A stretch of DNA of 64,000 nucleotides from an uncultured Lachnospiraceae bacterium (GCA_902779395.1 CACZBK010000011.1:18559-82558), one strand, 5' to 3'. Positions 36,619-46,729 are shown, counted from the stretch's first letter. Numbers and translations are program-made. The notes: a model not told the origin generated them from the sequence alone.

Positions 36619-37713
36619 TCAAGCATTTGTTCCGGCACTGTTCGCCGATACCGTAGTGCTGACCGCCCCATCGTCGCTGCCGGCTGATGCAGAAGCACTG
36701 TCCGAACCGTCACTGCTGTTAACAACGGCCCCAAGGACAGAGGGCAGCATCTGTATCATTGCGGAGATCACAGCTGCGGTTACCTGGTCTTTCAGTATCC
36801 CCAGCACGGAACTGATAAAAGTATTATCATCTGCTGCCGAAGCATCCCGGTAACAGTCTGCCACCAGTGTGGTGGCAGACATAAGCCTGCGGCCTTTATC
36901 AGCCGAAGAACTCCCAAAGGCATTATCTTCCTTAAGGATATCGGCTGCTTCCATTATCTGATCCACAAGAGTTTCTGCATCGGCATCAATATCTGCCAAG
37001 GCTCCAAGTGAAACAAATTCCCTGCCCCCGGAAAAGCCTGCTTTTTTTTCTTTAAACAAAGCAAAGAGCTTATCTACACGGTCACACTTCGCCTTTATAT
37101 CGCCGCCTGCAAGCGCAAGTACTTCTCCCATTCCCTGGATGGCATCGGCCCCCGCCTCAGACTTACAGCTTTTAAAATATCCGATGCATTCCTCCATATC
37201 ACTGACAATGGTATCGATATCACGCTCAGAAAGAGCCAATAACATTACATATGAACTGTCGGTTTCATCTGTAAGGAAAGGATGCTCCTTCTTCATGCGC
37301 TTCATTATCTCTGTATAACGCGTCATTACTTCATCGGTATTATCCGTCTTTCCAAGATCACAGATGAGCATAGCTGCGATAATGGTAAAGTCATTTTCCT
37401 TCATCTTTGACTTGCGCAGCTTATTACAGGTATCAACCAGATCCCCGATATATTTTTCGGGATCTTCAGAAAGTGCCATCCTGCTCTCAAGCACAAGATC
37501 AACATTCTTCCTGAATTTCGAAAACAGACCTGTATGCTTAGCAAGGATCTTTTGGCATTCCTTAAGCTTTTCCACATCTGCTTCCCTGCCGATACCCGTA
37601 TACATCATGGCAGCCGTAATACTCATAAGCTCTTTTTCAAAGGAAAATCCTTTGACGATGGCCTTACGGTTTTTAACCAGAAGCTCGCATCTTTCCCTGA
37701 TCTTATCTTTCAT
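36619..37713 (-). CDS. DUF4003 family protein
   Basis: 364 residues, mainly helical, with the family features KGFSFEKELMSITAAMMYTG near the N-terminus and LMLLALSERD / EVLALAGGD style helices. The last 35 residues are Ser/Gly/Ala-rich and likely disordered. Function unknown for the family, which is common in Firmicutes. Probably a single-gene unit. Confidence 0.75.
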   Translation of the reverse strand: MKDKIRERCELLVKNRKAIVKGFSFEKELMSITAAMMYTGIGREADVEKLKECQKILAKHTGLFSKFRKNVDLVLESRMALSEDPEKYIGDLVDTCNKLRKSKMKENDFTIIAAMLICDLGKTDNTDEVMTRYTEIMKRMKKEHPFLTDETDSSYVMLLALSERDIDTIVSDMEECIGYFKSCKSEAGADAIQGMGEVLALAGGDIKAKCDRVDKLFALFKEKKAGFSGGREFVSLGALADIDADAETLVDQIMEAADILKEDNAFGSSSADKGRRLMSATTLVADCYRDASAADDNTFISSVLGILKDQVTAAVISAMIQMLPSVLGAVVNSSDGSDSASASAGSDDGAVSTTVSANSAGTNA

Positions 37714-37837
37714 CTTTTAACCCCCCATATAAAAAAAAACAACATCCGGCAGTTGCCCTTACAGGCTTACATGGCTCATAATAATATATTTTATCAATTT
37801 TCTGTAGCAATTCAACACAAATTACACAGACTGCATA

Positions 37838-38230
37838 TTAAACGATGAATACGGCTATATCTGTGTAAAAAAAGGAGGCTTTTTCTCGTCTAAAGCGTCC
37901 AATCTTGTCCTTCGATTCCCAGGAATTTCTTATCCCTGAATCCAATGCAGATACCATGCTCCTCATCGCATTTGCAATCACCGTAAAAAGAAATCTCCGG
38001 ATAAACAAAACCATCATTTGATCTCCATTTTCGTCATACCGATTATCTCCCGTACTGAAAACTTTCACTTTTTTAGGCTTGCCAAACATGATGATCGAAA
38101 TAACATCATCGTTTTTTAAGGCATGGATCTTTGCACGATCCTCTCCGGACTCAAACCGCTCTCCGCATTCTGTGCAAAAGTTTGCTTCCCCCATTCTCTT
38201 CGCGCCGCAATTCCGGCAGAACTTATCCAT
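37838..38230 (-). CDS. Zinc-ribbon protein
   Basis: 130 residues starting MDKFCRNCGAKRMGEANFCTECG, a four-cysteine zinc ribbon (Cys5, Cys8, Cys19, Cys22). Then about 100 residues with IISIIMFGKPKKVKV and a hydrophobic stretch around 70-90; the C-terminus FYTDIAVFIV looks abrupt. ATG at 38230 follows GGAGGAAGG. Such proteins are often double-zinc-ribbon adaptors; function unknown. Confidence 0.6.
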   Translation of the reverse strand: MDKFCRNCGAKRMGEANFCTECGERFESGEDRAKIHALKNDDVISIIMFGKPKKVKVFSTGDNRYDENGDQMMVLFIRRFLFTVIANAMRSMVSALDSGIRNSWESKDKIGRFRREKASFFYTDIAVFIV

Positions 38231-38260
38231 TTTCCTTCCTCCAAACATCATCTCATGATC

Positions 38261-38359
38261 TCAGGATTCTATCGTACTCATCCGTAACAATAATATCCAT
38301 TCTCTTGTTTTTTCTGCTATTATCTTAATTCTATCATCGATCGTATCTTCTGTTATCAT
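38261..38359 (-). CDS. Possible 32-residue peptide upstream of the zinc-ribbon gene
   Basis: ATG at 38359 with a strong GGGAGG site; reads MITEDTIDDRIKIIAEKTRE and ends about 30 bp before the zinc-ribbon start. A neighbouring frame continues MDIIVTDEYDRILRS, so it may be a frameshifted remnant. Supported mainly by the ribosome binding site. Confidence 0.25.
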   Translation of the reverse strand: MITEDTIDDRIKIIAEKTREWILLLRMSTIES

Positions 38360-38431
38360 TGGTATTCGCCTCCCTATTTCGGAATTTATATTATCAATAT
38401 AACATGTATGCTGATTTTCCACAAAAACATC

Positions 38432-38459
38432 TTGAAAAAACCATAAAAATGCATATAAT
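38432..38459 (+). promoter_or_regulatory. Promoter TTGAAA-16-TATAAT for the large lipoprotein gene
   Basis: -35 TTGAAA at 38432-38437 and -10 TATAAT at 38454-38459, 16-bp spacing, 57 bp upstream of the lipoprotein start. Confidence 0.75.
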
Positions 38460-38516
38460 ACGACGTGTGTTTATTGGAACTGTAAACACACCATCAACAG
38501 GAGGAGGAACAAGATT

Positions 38517-39890
38517 ATGAAAAAGGCAAGACTGTTGGCATTGGCAATGGGCGTAGGTCTTACCCTGGCAGCATGCGAAGGTAAGGAACCCGATACCAAG
38601 CCGGAAACTAATGTTGAGGAAGAGGAAGAAGTTGAAGAGGCAGAAGAAGAGGTTGTTGACCCTGTGGTTAAGTATCCTGCGAACATCGATCCTTCAATGA
38701 TCCATCCCGGATCATTAAACAGCGATGAGGACACTTCAGACCGCTGGTATCCCAATGGAGATACTTCTTCGGAGCTGACCTTCACCCTTACCCAGACATC
38801 CAAGCGCGATGACTGTGTTGGCCTGGCATTCTGCCAGTATAAGGTTCTGGATGGAAAAGATGATGACCTGATCGATATGCCTCTGCGTGACGGCGGCAAC
38901 GGACATGCCATCACCGGTGAGTTCACCTTCATGAAGGATAAGAGCGTAACTTATGATTATGACTTTACTTTCCAGGATAACTTCACCTGCTACGATTTCA
39001 AGACCGGTACCGTATGGAAGAGATGCCATCCGGATTTCGGCTGCAAGGATCAGCAGTGGTATAACGATGCATTTGCAGGCCTGGTTGCATACCGTGACCT
39101 TTCAAGCAGCAAGTATCAGCAGATCGTTCTGAATGAGGATGGAACCTTCGTGGAATCCGTGACCGGTATGGATGATATGATGGGACGCTGGGAAGTGCAG
39201 GCAGCCAATGTGCTGATGCTTATATATGATAATGCCGAGGATGCAGGCATCCAGGTAGTGGATGCAGGCTCACTCCTTGAGGACGGCGGTGAGAGCGGAA
39301 GTGAGACTACCTACAGCAACAGCTGGCAGCAGGAGTTCACCATCACTGCAGACGGAAAGGTTACCGAATTCGGTCTTTTCCCCGTATATGACGATGATAT
39401 GAACCTTACAGGTTATAAGCCTGCATTTGAGCTTACCACAAAGGCAAACCTGGAAGCACTCCAGAAGGAAAAGGAAGAGGCTATAGCAGCATCCCTTGCA
39501 GCAGGAAGCCCTTATCCGAATCCTGAGGTAGATAACATCATGGATATAACTCTTGATGGTGTTAATCTTGACCAGGAACCGGACTACGTGATAGAGAATA
39601 TCGAGTGGGATGATAAAGAGGCTGATAATTACAGGGATAAAGTTTCGAAGCTTCTGAAGAGCGAAGATGCGAAAGGCTGCGTATTTGAGCTTCACGGACA
39701 ATTTGTGAGCGGCGGTTTCAAGTTCTTTACTGCTGACGGCGCACATTCCATGATGGGTATGACCTGGATAGCAGGCGGTGGAGACAAGCCTGAAAATGAC
39801 AGGGATCTTATCATTAAGGGTGTTCTCTGGCAGTACGGTACCAACTGGTATGTATTCTATGATCTGGATCATGTGACATATGTAGACTAA
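38517..39890 (+). CDS. Large acidic lipoprotein
   Basis: 457 residues. Signal MKKARLLALAMGVGLTLAAC with lipobox Cys20. Then a Glu-rich tract (about 35-52, EEEEEVEEAEEEVVD), then a globular Asp/Gly-rich domain with many aromatic residues. No enzyme motif seen. The consensus promoter and good terminator, and the frequent use of one codon per residue, suggest high expression (inference). It should be a surface-exposed lipoprotein; family not recognised. Confidence 0.75.
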   Translation: MKKARLLALAMGVGLTLAACEGKEPDTKPETNVEEEEEVEEAEEEVVDPVVKYPANIDPSMIHPGSLNSDEDTSDRWYPNGDTSSELTFTLTQTSKRDDCVGLAFCQYKVLDGKDDDLIDMPLRDGGNGHAITGEFTFMKDKSVTYDYDFTFQDNFTCYDFKTGTVWKRCHPDFGCKDQQWYNDAFAGLVAYRDLSSSKYQQIVLNEDGTFVESVTGMDDMMGRWEVQAANVLMLIYDNAEDAGIQVVDAGSLLEDGGESGSETTYSNSWQQEFTITADGKVTEFGLFPVYDDDMNLTGYKPAFELTTKANLEALQKEKEEAIAASLAAGSPYPNPEVDNIMDITLDGVNLDQEPDYVIENIEWDDKEADNYRDKVSKLLKSEDAKGCVFELHGQFVSGGFKFFTADGAHSMMGMTWIAGGGDKPENDRDLIIKGVLWQYGTNWYVFYDLDHVTYVD

Positions 39891-39902
39891 GGTTCGGAAT
39901 CT

Positions 39903-39938
39903 AAAAGATCCTTCGGCGTAAGCCGGGGGATCTTTTTT
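39903..39938 (+). terminator. Rho-independent terminator after the large lipoprotein
   Basis: AAAAGATCC pairs with GGATCTTTT around a CGGCGTAAGCCG inner hairpin, ending in six T residues. Confidence 0.85.
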
Positions 39939-40153
39939 GTTGCAGTAACGATTGTTAAATTGAACGTCTTACTCTGAAACGAATTCGAATACCATATCCT
40001 GATGGGAAGAATCTTCATGATCAGCCCAAACGATACCGCTCGATTTTTATGATCCTATGAGCCGTTAACGCTCACACCTTCCATCTCATCTTCTGAATCA
40101 GCCTCTGTTGCCCTGCTAAACACCTTATCGATCTCATCCCTGGGAAAGTTACC
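39939..40153 (-). other. Intergenic region with a C-terminal gene remnant
   Basis: Between the terminator and the second PLPC-like gene. On the minus strand about 32 codons (40055-40150) read FPRDEIDKVFSRATEADSED and end in TAG, like the acidic C-terminus of a lost gene. Nothing else was recognised. Confidence 0.3.
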
Positions 40154-40798
40154 CTATTGTGCATTACCCATTCCTCTTTCCCATGCATATTCTATCATGT
40201 CGATACCCGGAAGCCCGTTTCGTATTTTTTCTACTTCTTTCAGGCAAAAATCAATAGCTTCTTTTATATATTCATCCGACATTTCTTTAGTGAAAAAGAA
40301 GATATTTTCTTCCTCCACAGGCCTGAAATACGAACTCATATCCATCATAAATTTCTCAATATCAAATGTGTCAAGCTGATTGATATCCTCATTTTCAAAT
40401 CCTTTCGGAACGACCAGATCATTCTTCAGCCGATACTTTGAAACAACATAGTGATTTACTATAGAATAATCCTTATGCAAAAGCTCCACATTACCCGGGA
40501 TCAGCGGATCCCAATGATACCTGTCATATACATAATGCCTGTATAGAGCATCCTGCACCAGATGAAGATAATACCCCAGATACAGATCATCAGATAATAT
40601 CCGCCCACCAAACATCAGCCTGTATCTGTCAAAATCATAGCTCTTCTTTCCGTCCGATACATTTATTTTGAGATGTGATTTTCCATAAGTACCTGCATCT
40701 GCAACGACTGCTCCAAACTTGAGCCTGTTGATATCATTAAAATCAATCTTCTTGGTAAGTTCATTTATTATCGCCAGATGGACAACACTCGATGCCAT
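40154..40798 (-). CDS. Zinc-dependent phospholipase C-like protein, second copy
   Basis: 214 residues, start MASSVVHLAIINEL with His7; LGYYLHLVQDALYRHYVYDR is the metal-ligand helix. Its layout parallels the protein at 34483-35160 but identity is low, so these are old paralogues. ATG at 40798 has GGGGAGAA upstream; a longer frame running back into the peroxiredoxin region is not credible. Probably cytoplasmic. Confidence 0.6.
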   Translation of the reverse strand: MASSVVHLAIINELTKKIDFNDINRLKFGAVVADAGTYGKSHLKINVSDGKKSYDFDRYRLMFGGRILSDDLYLGYYLHLVQDALYRHYVYDRYHWDPLIPGNVELLHKDYSIVNHYVVSKYRLKNDLVVPKGFENEDINQLDTFDIEKFMMDMSSYFRPVEEENIFFFTKEMSDEYIKEAIDFCLKEVEKIRNGLPGIDMIEYAWERGMGNAQ

Positions 40799-40835
40799 AT
40801 TATTCTCCCCAAAAATACTAAGATTATTTCCATAC

Positions 40836-41294
40836 TCATTCATCCAGCGCATCAAGCATTTCCTGCGGATTATCGACGGCTTTAACCTTGTCCATGGCTT
40901 TAATGATAATGCCGTCCTCATCTATCAGATATGTAGTCCTCACGATGCCCATACTGACTTTTCCGTAATTCTTCTTCTCTTTCCAGACATCATATGCTTT
41001 TATGACAGTAAGCTCCGTATCCGAAAGCAGTGTAAACGGCAGGCCGTATTTCTCCTCAAACTTTTTATGAGACGCTACCGAATCCTTGCTTATGCCAAGT
41101 ACAACCGCACCTTTCTCCCTTATCTGCGGATATCTGTCGCCAAAGCCACATGCCTGCTTCGTGCATCCCGAAGTATTATCCTTCGGATAAAAATACAGGA
41201 TCACTTTCTTTCCCCTGTAATCCGTCAGCTTATGTATTTTCCCATTCTGATCCGGAAGTTCAAAATCCGGAGCCTTTATCCCTATTTTAAGCAT
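40836..41294 (-). CDS. bcp: Thioredoxin-dependent peroxiredoxin (BCP/PrxQ type)
   Basis: 152 residues that reduce hydroperoxides. The peroxidatic cysteine is Cys44 and the resolving cysteine Cys49 in DNTSGCTKQACGF, the 1-Cys/2-Cys PrxQ arrangement with five residues between. Complete at family length. It lies 37 bp upstream of the PLPC-like gene and could be cotranscribed with it. Confidence 0.93.
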   Translation of the reverse strand: MLKIGIKAPDFELPDQNGKIHKLTDYRGKKVILYFYPKDNTSGCTKQACGFGDRYPQIREKGAVVLGISKDSVASHKKFEEKYGLPFTLLSDTELTVIKAYDVWKEKKNYGKVSMGIVRTTYLIDEDGIIIKAMDKVKAVDNPQEMLDALDE

Positions 41295-41554
41295 TATGAT
41301 CTACTCCTTTCCTCACATGGAACCTGTCATCCTATATGAAATCCACATCCGTCACACCCCATTCAGCACCTCAAGATGATATCCTTCCCCATAGATCAGT
41401 TACAGTTTTTCGATTTATATGCCATTTATCCTTTATTCATCCGTTTTCGCCGTATATTATATCATAGATATAAGCACCTTGGAAACGCACCCGCCGGCAG
41501 TTCCATCTATTAACCAGATCGCCGTACTGGAAGTATGCACGGTAATAGCCCAGC

Positions 41555-41692
41555 CATGCGGACGGGTTTATCAAGTCAGAGGATACTGAAGACATTTACG
41601 CCGGACTTAAATGGCACACCAAAAGCAGCGGGAATGAGGGAAATCGTGTGGTTCCCATGAGCGAGCGTGCTGAAAGAGTCCTGAAAACCTGC
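41555..41692 (+). pseudogene. Possible tyrosine-recombinase fragment in a gene-poor stretch
   Basis: The 400 bp between the peroxiredoxin and the ABC genes hold no intact gene. One plus-strand frame reads GLKWHTKSSGNEGNRVVPMS then ERAERVLKT, similar to the region before the catalytic HxxR box of tyrosine recombinases (usually GLKW...TKS..R.VPMS). No start and no catalytic residues are present, so this is at most a scrap. Confidence 0.3.
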
Positions 41693-41694
41693 CC

Positions 41695-42426
41695 TTACCA
41701 TCCCATCGCACTCAGCCATTTCATGGTTCTCTGTTCTCTTTCTCTTCCCTCAGCTTCTTTGTATTTCCCAAGGGCAAGTTCTCCCCGTATCTCACCGTCC
41801 AGAAGATAAAGGATCCTCTCACACATGCCTGCCACCCCTGCATCATGAGTTACCATCATTATTGTTGTACCGTCACGGTTTATCTCCATGAATGCATCCA
41901 TGACCTCTGCCGCCGCTGCCCGGTTAAGTGCCCCCGTAGGTTCATCCGCAAAAATGATCTCAGGCTTCAATATCATGCTTCTGCATATGCATGCTCTCTG
42001 AAGCTGTCCCCCGGACACTTCCTTAATACTCCTTTGGGCCAGATCTCCGATATTCATTTTATCCATAAGCAGCTTTGCGCGCTCATAGTATGCTTTTTGA
42101 TTCTTTTTATCCGAATGAACTGCCGGAAACGCAATATTATCTATTATGTTCAGATCCGACAGCATATTCATCATCTGAAATACAAAGCCCATCCGCCTGA
42201 GTCTGATATGCGCTTTATCATCTTCACCAAGTCCCGCTATTTCCGTAGCACCAAGATACACCTCTCCGGATGATGCCTGATCCATCCCGGACACATTGTA
42301 GAGGAGAGTCGATTTCCCCGAACCAGAAGGACCCATTATCGCGATCATTTCTCCCTCCTTTATCTCAAAACTGACTCCCTTTAATATACTGTCTTTTTTG
42401 AGGTCCTTAACTTTAAGTATGCTCAT
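41695..42426 (-). CDS. ABC transporter ATP-binding protein (MacB/LolD type)
   Basis: 243 residues. Walker A GPSGSGKS (32-39), Q-loop FVFQMMNML, signature VSGGQ (137-141), Walker B IIFADEP (157-163) and H-loop VTHD. It belongs with the FtsX-like permease encoded immediately upstream. ATG at 42426 is preceded by GGAGGAAAAAT; an upstream start would add 14 residues. The complex probably exports a peptide or lipophilic compound or acts as a mechanotransmission pump. Confidence 0.9.
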   Translation of the reverse strand: MSILKVKDLKKDSILKGVSFEIKEGEMIAIMGPSGSGKSTLLYNVSGMDQASSGEVYLGATEIAGLGEDDKAHIRLRRMGFVFQMMNMLSDLNIIDNIAFPAVHSDKKNQKAYYERAKLLMDKMNIGDLAQRSIKEVSGGQLQRACICRSMILKPEIIFADEPTGALNRAAAAEVMDAFMEINRDGTTIMMVTHDAGVAGMCERILYLLDGEIRGELALGKYKEAEGREREQRTMKWLSAMGW

Positions 42427-42486
42427 ATTTTTCCTCCGATCTGTTACCAGTACCCCTGCCGTTTCCACTCAGATACTGATCCTGAA

Positions 42487-44751
42487 TCATTCCCTTGTTG
42501 TAAGACATTCATATGCCTTAATGTTTGCGATCTCTCTCAGACTTATAAAAGCCGCAATAAATGATGTAAGTATCATCAGTACAGGCACCACAACAAATAC
42601 CGATACCGCATCTGTCGTGAACTTAATTCCCCGGGCTCCCATAAATCCAAGCAGGATCCCGGCCAGCCGCTGAGCTGATACCATTCCCGAAACGATCCCC
42701 AAGGCAAGCCCCGTAAGCAGATAAAATGTCAGTTTTTTCATATAATCCATGCGTATATCCGAAGCCGTAAATCCCAATGCTTTCTTAAGAGAGCTTTCTC
42801 TTCTTTCTCTCCAGATCACAAGACGCATCAGCAGAAGGATCACAACCATGATCACCACACAGGCAACAGATTTTGTCATAAGCGATGCTTTTCCTATATT
42901 TCTGATGGTCTGACCATACATTCCTTTCATATATTCCGCTATCTCAGCTATTTTGATGCTTTGATCCGTTCCCGACACTCCTCCGCTGTATTCCGACATC
43001 CACTCATCCGGCAGCACTTCATCTTTGAGTGTAACATACATAACACTCCACATGACCGGAGTTTCATCGTTTATACATCCTTTAGCCGTCTTTCCTCCAT
43101 TTGTAATATCCGAATAAATGCCGCATATAACACATGTGCTTTTTTCCGCTTCTCCGTCTTTTGTATTCTTACAGATCGTGATGCTGTCTCCGACTTCAAG
43201 TCCGGTCTCCTCTGCATTTAATATGGATACGGCGATCTCATCTTCACTCTGCGGATACGTTCCTTCGGTATAATTTACAGGGAAAATGCTATGGTCACCA
43301 TTTTCCAGAATCAGATCATAAGCTCTGCCGTCAGACAGGAATGATCTGTAGGCTCCGGTTTCCATTACCGAATATCTGTCAACTCTGTCATCCTCTGCCA
43401 GGCGTGCTGCCAGCTCACCGGCCGAATCATCTGTGTCCTGTGACCGGCGGACATCGATACGGATCTGACTGTTTCCTATCCCCATATAACGGACAAACTC
43501 CGGATCCGACATTGTTTTCTTCATGCTGTCGGGAACTATCATCATAAACACCGCAGCCATGATGATAACTGAAACAGGTATCCAATAGTTTTTACTCCGT
43601 CGGCTCTCACTGCGTCCGTTCAATGCAGTAACGGCAGAGATCTTTTCAGTGCTGACAAGCGTTCGTTTCACGGATAAAAGTATCATGGCTTCGGCAAGGA
43701 TCGCACCGATGATCATGAGCGCATATACAAGAACAGGATCATCTGCTTCTCCGTAAAGCTCTCTCATGCCTTTTCCCAAAGGGACCGCTATAACACAAGC
43801 CGAAACTGATCCCACAAGACAGCCTATCGCGGAAAGCAGCAGATATTTGGATAAATAAAGCTTTCTTATATCCATCCTTGAGATCCCGACAGCTTTAAGC
43901 ATTCCTATCTCGCGCCTGTCTTTTTCAAGCCGGGTAAGAACGATATATCTTATGCACATGATGGAAATACATAGGACTACAACAGATACAAGCAGTATGA
44001 TGATCACCATGATCCCGTCCGAAAGAGCATTCATCAGTTTTATCAGTGGATAGGTGATGGCCGGTCCGTTGCAGGGAAGGTCCGCATCCTTATATGCAGT
44101 GGCGAAAGCAGCTGTATCGCTTCCTTCTTTAAGCCTGTATTCTATCAGATATTCTTCATTTCCCAGATATTTCAGTCTTTCGTAATCAGATCCGTTCACA
44201 AGAAATCTCTTAGAGGATGCCATCATGGAATTCATCTGCGAATCACGCATAAATCCCGCAACGCTCAGCTCCTCAGTACCTATATACATCGTATCCCCGA
44301 CATTGATATCATATTCGTTCCTGTATGCAACGGGAACATAAACAGTTCCGGGAGAAACGCGGATCACGCTGTTGTCTGCATCTAAAAGGAAATCGAAAGC
44401 ATCACTCTGGCAAAAGAGTCCGTTATCCTGCATATTGTTATCAAAACTGTTATCACCTATCCTTAGCTGTCCGTTCTCCAGATTGAGAAATCCGCATATC
44501 TGCATTTTCTCAACCTCAGGTCTTTTCTCGGTAAATGCCTTTATCTCCTCTTCGGACAGTTCACCCGTATGCATTTGCAGAAAGTGCGGTGTTTCAGCCT
44601 TTATCATAAGAGACGAGATCGATGAATACAGCGTTGCAAAAAGGAATACAGTCAGTCCCAGCATCATAGCCGCTGCTGCCATAAATACAGCTGTCGATAT
44701 CGTTATCAGCCTGTTCGACTTAAAATCATTTATTATCAATCGTCTTATCAT
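42487..44751 (-). CDS. FtsX-like ABC transporter permease
   Basis: 754 residues with the double-FtsX layout: N-terminal helix (about 15-45), an extracellular domain, three helices around 240-370, a second extracellular domain, and three helices at the end. The motif REIGMLKAVGISRMDIRKLY is typical of MacB/FtsX permeases. It overlaps the end of the MFS gene by 26 bp, so MFS, permease and ATPase form one operon. Confidence 0.9.
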   Translation of the reverse strand: MIRRLIINDFKSNRLITISTAVFMAAAAMMLGLTVFLFATLYSSISSLMIKAETPHFLQMHTGELSEEEIKAFTEKRPEVEKMQICGFLNLENGQLRIGDNSFDNNMQDNGLFCQSDAFDFLLDADNSVIRVSPGTVYVPVAYRNEYDINVGDTMYIGTEELSVAGFMRDSQMNSMMASSKRFLVNGSDYERLKYLGNEEYLIEYRLKEGSDTAAFATAYKDADLPCNGPAITYPLIKLMNALSDGIMVIIILLVSVVVLCISIMCIRYIVLTRLEKDRREIGMLKAVGISRMDIRKLYLSKYLLLSAIGCLVGSVSACVIAVPLGKGMRELYGEADDPVLVYALMIIGAILAEAMILLSVKRTLVSTEKISAVTALNGRSESRRSKNYWIPVSVIIMAAVFMMIVPDSMKKTMSDPEFVRYMGIGNSQIRIDVRRSQDTDDSAGELAARLAEDDRVDRYSVMETGAYRSFLSDGRAYDLILENGDHSIFPVNYTEGTYPQSEDEIAVSILNAEETGLEVGDSITICKNTKDGEAEKSTCVICGIYSDITNGGKTAKGCINDETPVMWSVMYVTLKDEVLPDEWMSEYSGGVSGTDQSIKIAEIAEYMKGMYGQTIRNIGKASLMTKSVACVVIMVVILLLMRLVIWRERRESSLKKALGFTASDIRMDYMKKLTFYLLTGLALGIVSGMVSAQRLAGILLGFMGARGIKFTTDAVSVFVVVPVLMILTSFIAAFISLREIANIKAYECLTTRE

Positions 44752-45985
44752 TTACCGTACCCCCTTCAAGTTCTTTGACCGATCTGAAAAACGGTATTGA
44801 AACAGCCATCACCGCCAGTAACAGTCCCGATACCATAATGACACATGCCGCACCGCGTCCGACTCCGATATGCCTTGCTTCCGCGATCTTATCTGCCAGA
44901 ACTCCCGCTCCTGCATAAGCAAAAACATAACCGATCTGCGAAAGAAAACTTATGAGCCCCCATGCCCTGCCCTGCTTATCCGCATCAATATTGATCCTTG
45001 TCATATAATCAAGGCAATTGTTCGCAAAAGGGAGCATAAAGAAAAACAGGAATCCGAAACAGCATATCAGTATCATGTTCTCTTTAAGCCCGAATCCCAC
45101 CATGGCCAGTCCACATACCGCCAGCGAGATACTGAGTATCCGGGTATGATCTTTCCTTATCCCGGCTATCCCTATAATTATGCTCGATACCAGCATTCCG
45201 CTCGCACATACCGTTTCCGCTATTCCAAGGACTCTGCTGCTTTCAAAATCCAGTATCAAAGGCTCAACCAGTATCTGTATCGCACCCATAAAACATGTGA
45301 TCACGGAAGATATGATTATCAGGATCATTATCCCTCTCTTCTCTGTTATGGCCATCCAGCCCAGCTTAAAGCTTTCACCAAAAGACTCCTTTATAATGCT
45401 GCGCTTTGAAAGTCTGTTTTTTCTTACGATCGCAGTGCAGATCACCGTAAATACGAATGTACAGATATCTATGATAAGGAGCAGCTTTACATCGCTTATT
45501 CCCAAAAGCATACCCGCCAGCATCGGAGAGATAAGATACCTTGCGCTTCCTGCCAGACTCATCATACCGCTTGCTTTTGAATACTCATCTTTAGTGAGCA
45601 TATCCGTTACTGTCGCCCTGTAGGATGGCTCCAGCAGAGAAGAAAAAACCGCACTGACAGATACGCCTATACAGATCTGATAGAGCTTTGCTTCACCGCT
45701 AAACATGCATATGAGGATATACACCAGTCCCACTGCAGACATACCGTCACCAAGTATCATCAGCAGGCACCTGTCATACCTGTCCGCAAATACACCTGCC
45801 ACAGGGCTGAGCAAAAGCACCGGAAGAAATGCAAGTAAGGCGACCAGCGCGGTAGCTGCGGCACTTCCTGTCATACGAAAAACATAAACACTCAAGCCGA
45901 AGCTTGTCAGGCCTCCGCCTATCGAAGAGATAAATTCTCCTGCCCAGAGAAGCAGAAATCTTCTGTAATTTGATCCTTTCCCCAT
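44726..45985 (-). CDS. Major facilitator superfamily efflux transporter
   Basis: About 419 residues with twelve hydrophobic helices and the loop FADRYDRCLLMILGD after helix 2 (motif A). It resembles Firmicutes drug-efflux MFS proteins of the MacAB/Mef type. ATG at 45985 is chosen because GGAAGG is 8 bp upstream; the ATG at 45991 is too close. First gene of the exporter operon, directly behind a TetR-type operator. Confidence 0.88.
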   Translation of the reverse strand: MGKGSNYRRFLLLWAGEFISSIGGGLTSFGLSVYVFRMTGSAAATALVALLAFLPVLLLSPVAGVFADRYDRCLLMILGDGMSAVGLVYILICMFSGEAKLYQICIGVSVSAVFSSLLEPSYRATVTDMLTKDEYSKASGMMSLAGSARYLISPMLAGMLLGISDVKLLLIIDICTFVFTVICTAIVRKNRLSKRSIIKESFGESFKLGWMAITEKRGIMILIIISSVITCFMGAIQILVEPLILDFESSRVLGIAETVCASGMLVSSIIIGIAGIRKDHTRILSISLAVCGLAMVGFGLKENMILICCFGFLFFFMLPFANNCLDYMTRINIDADKQGRAWGLISFLSQIGYVFAYAGAGVLADKIAEARHIGVGRGAACVIMVSGLLLAVMAVSIPFFRSVKELEGGTVNDKTIDNK

Positions 45986-46026
45986 TATCATTCCCTTCCG
46001 CCCTGTTGTTACGGGCTGCTTTATAC

Positions 46027-46043
46027 ACCGACAATCTGTCGGT
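46027..46043. promoter_or_regulatory. Operator 1, ACCGACA-N3-TGTCGGT
   Basis: Perfect inverted repeat with 7-bp arms located 42 bp upstream of the MFS gene. The same sequence occurs 5' of the tetR gene at 46905-46923. It is the likely binding site of the TetR-family repressor encoded between them. Confidence 0.8.
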
Positions 46044-46099
46044 ATACATTTAAAATATATGGGGGCAAAGCCCCCTGTAAAACGTAATCTGATGCTCTG

Positions 46100-46729
46100 T
46101 TACTGTTTTGCTATTATTTTTTTTATCACAGCCTCGAGGTTTTTTTCTTTCGCTCCCAGTATTTTCTCTGTATGATAAATGAATGCCTCTATCTTATCCT
46201 TCATTTTCTCCTGTGGCAGCTCCGACATTTTATCAAATGCAGTATTTGAATATACTATGATCATCTCCGCAGCTTCCGCAGGATACTTTGAGTGAAACAT
46301 TTTGCATCTGTTTCCTTCCTCGATAAGCTCTGCGATCATCGGTACTACCTCTCTGATAAGCTTCTCCTGGGATTTCTGATGAAGCAAGGCATTCTGAGGT
46401 TTATGTATCTGTTCAAGCACTTCTGCTCCTGCTCCCGAATCGATATTAAGCGTGAGGAAAGCGCCTGCGATCCTTTCAAGTAAAGGGATTTTATTGTCTT
46501 TTACTATTGTCCGCGCCGCTGCAATGCTCCTGTTGATCATCCTGTCAACTATCGCATCAAGGATCTCTTCTTTCGAACTGAAGTGATGATATAACGTCCC
46601 TCTGGCGATCCCTATCTCTTTTATAATGTCATTTGTGCTGGCATTATCATAACCCTTTTCTGCAAAGAGCTGTTCTGCAACATCAAGGATCTCGCTCTTT
46701 CTTTCTTCAGCAGATTTTACGACTCTCAT
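46100..46729 (-). CDS. TetR/AcrR-family regulator of the exporter operon
   Basis: 209 residues. The N-terminal helix-turn-helix (about 10-55) reads AEQLFAEKGYDNASTNDIIKEIGIARGTLYHHFSSKEE split over helices 1-3, the classical TetR pattern; the rest is the ligand-binding domain. Identical inverted repeats flank the gene upstream and downstream, implying autoregulation and control of the MFS/ABC operon. An AAGGG site precedes the ATG. Confidence 0.9.
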   Translation of the reverse strand: MRVVKSAEERKSEILDVAEQLFAEKGYDNASTNDIIKEIGIARGTLYHHFSSKEEILDAIVDRMINRSIAAARTIVKDNKIPLLERIAGAFLTLNIDSGAGAEVLEQIHKPQNALLHQKSQEKLIREVVPMIAELIEEGNRCKMFHSKYPAEAAEMIIVYSNTAFDKMSELPQEKMKDKIEAFIYHTEKILGAKEKNLEAVIKKIIAKQ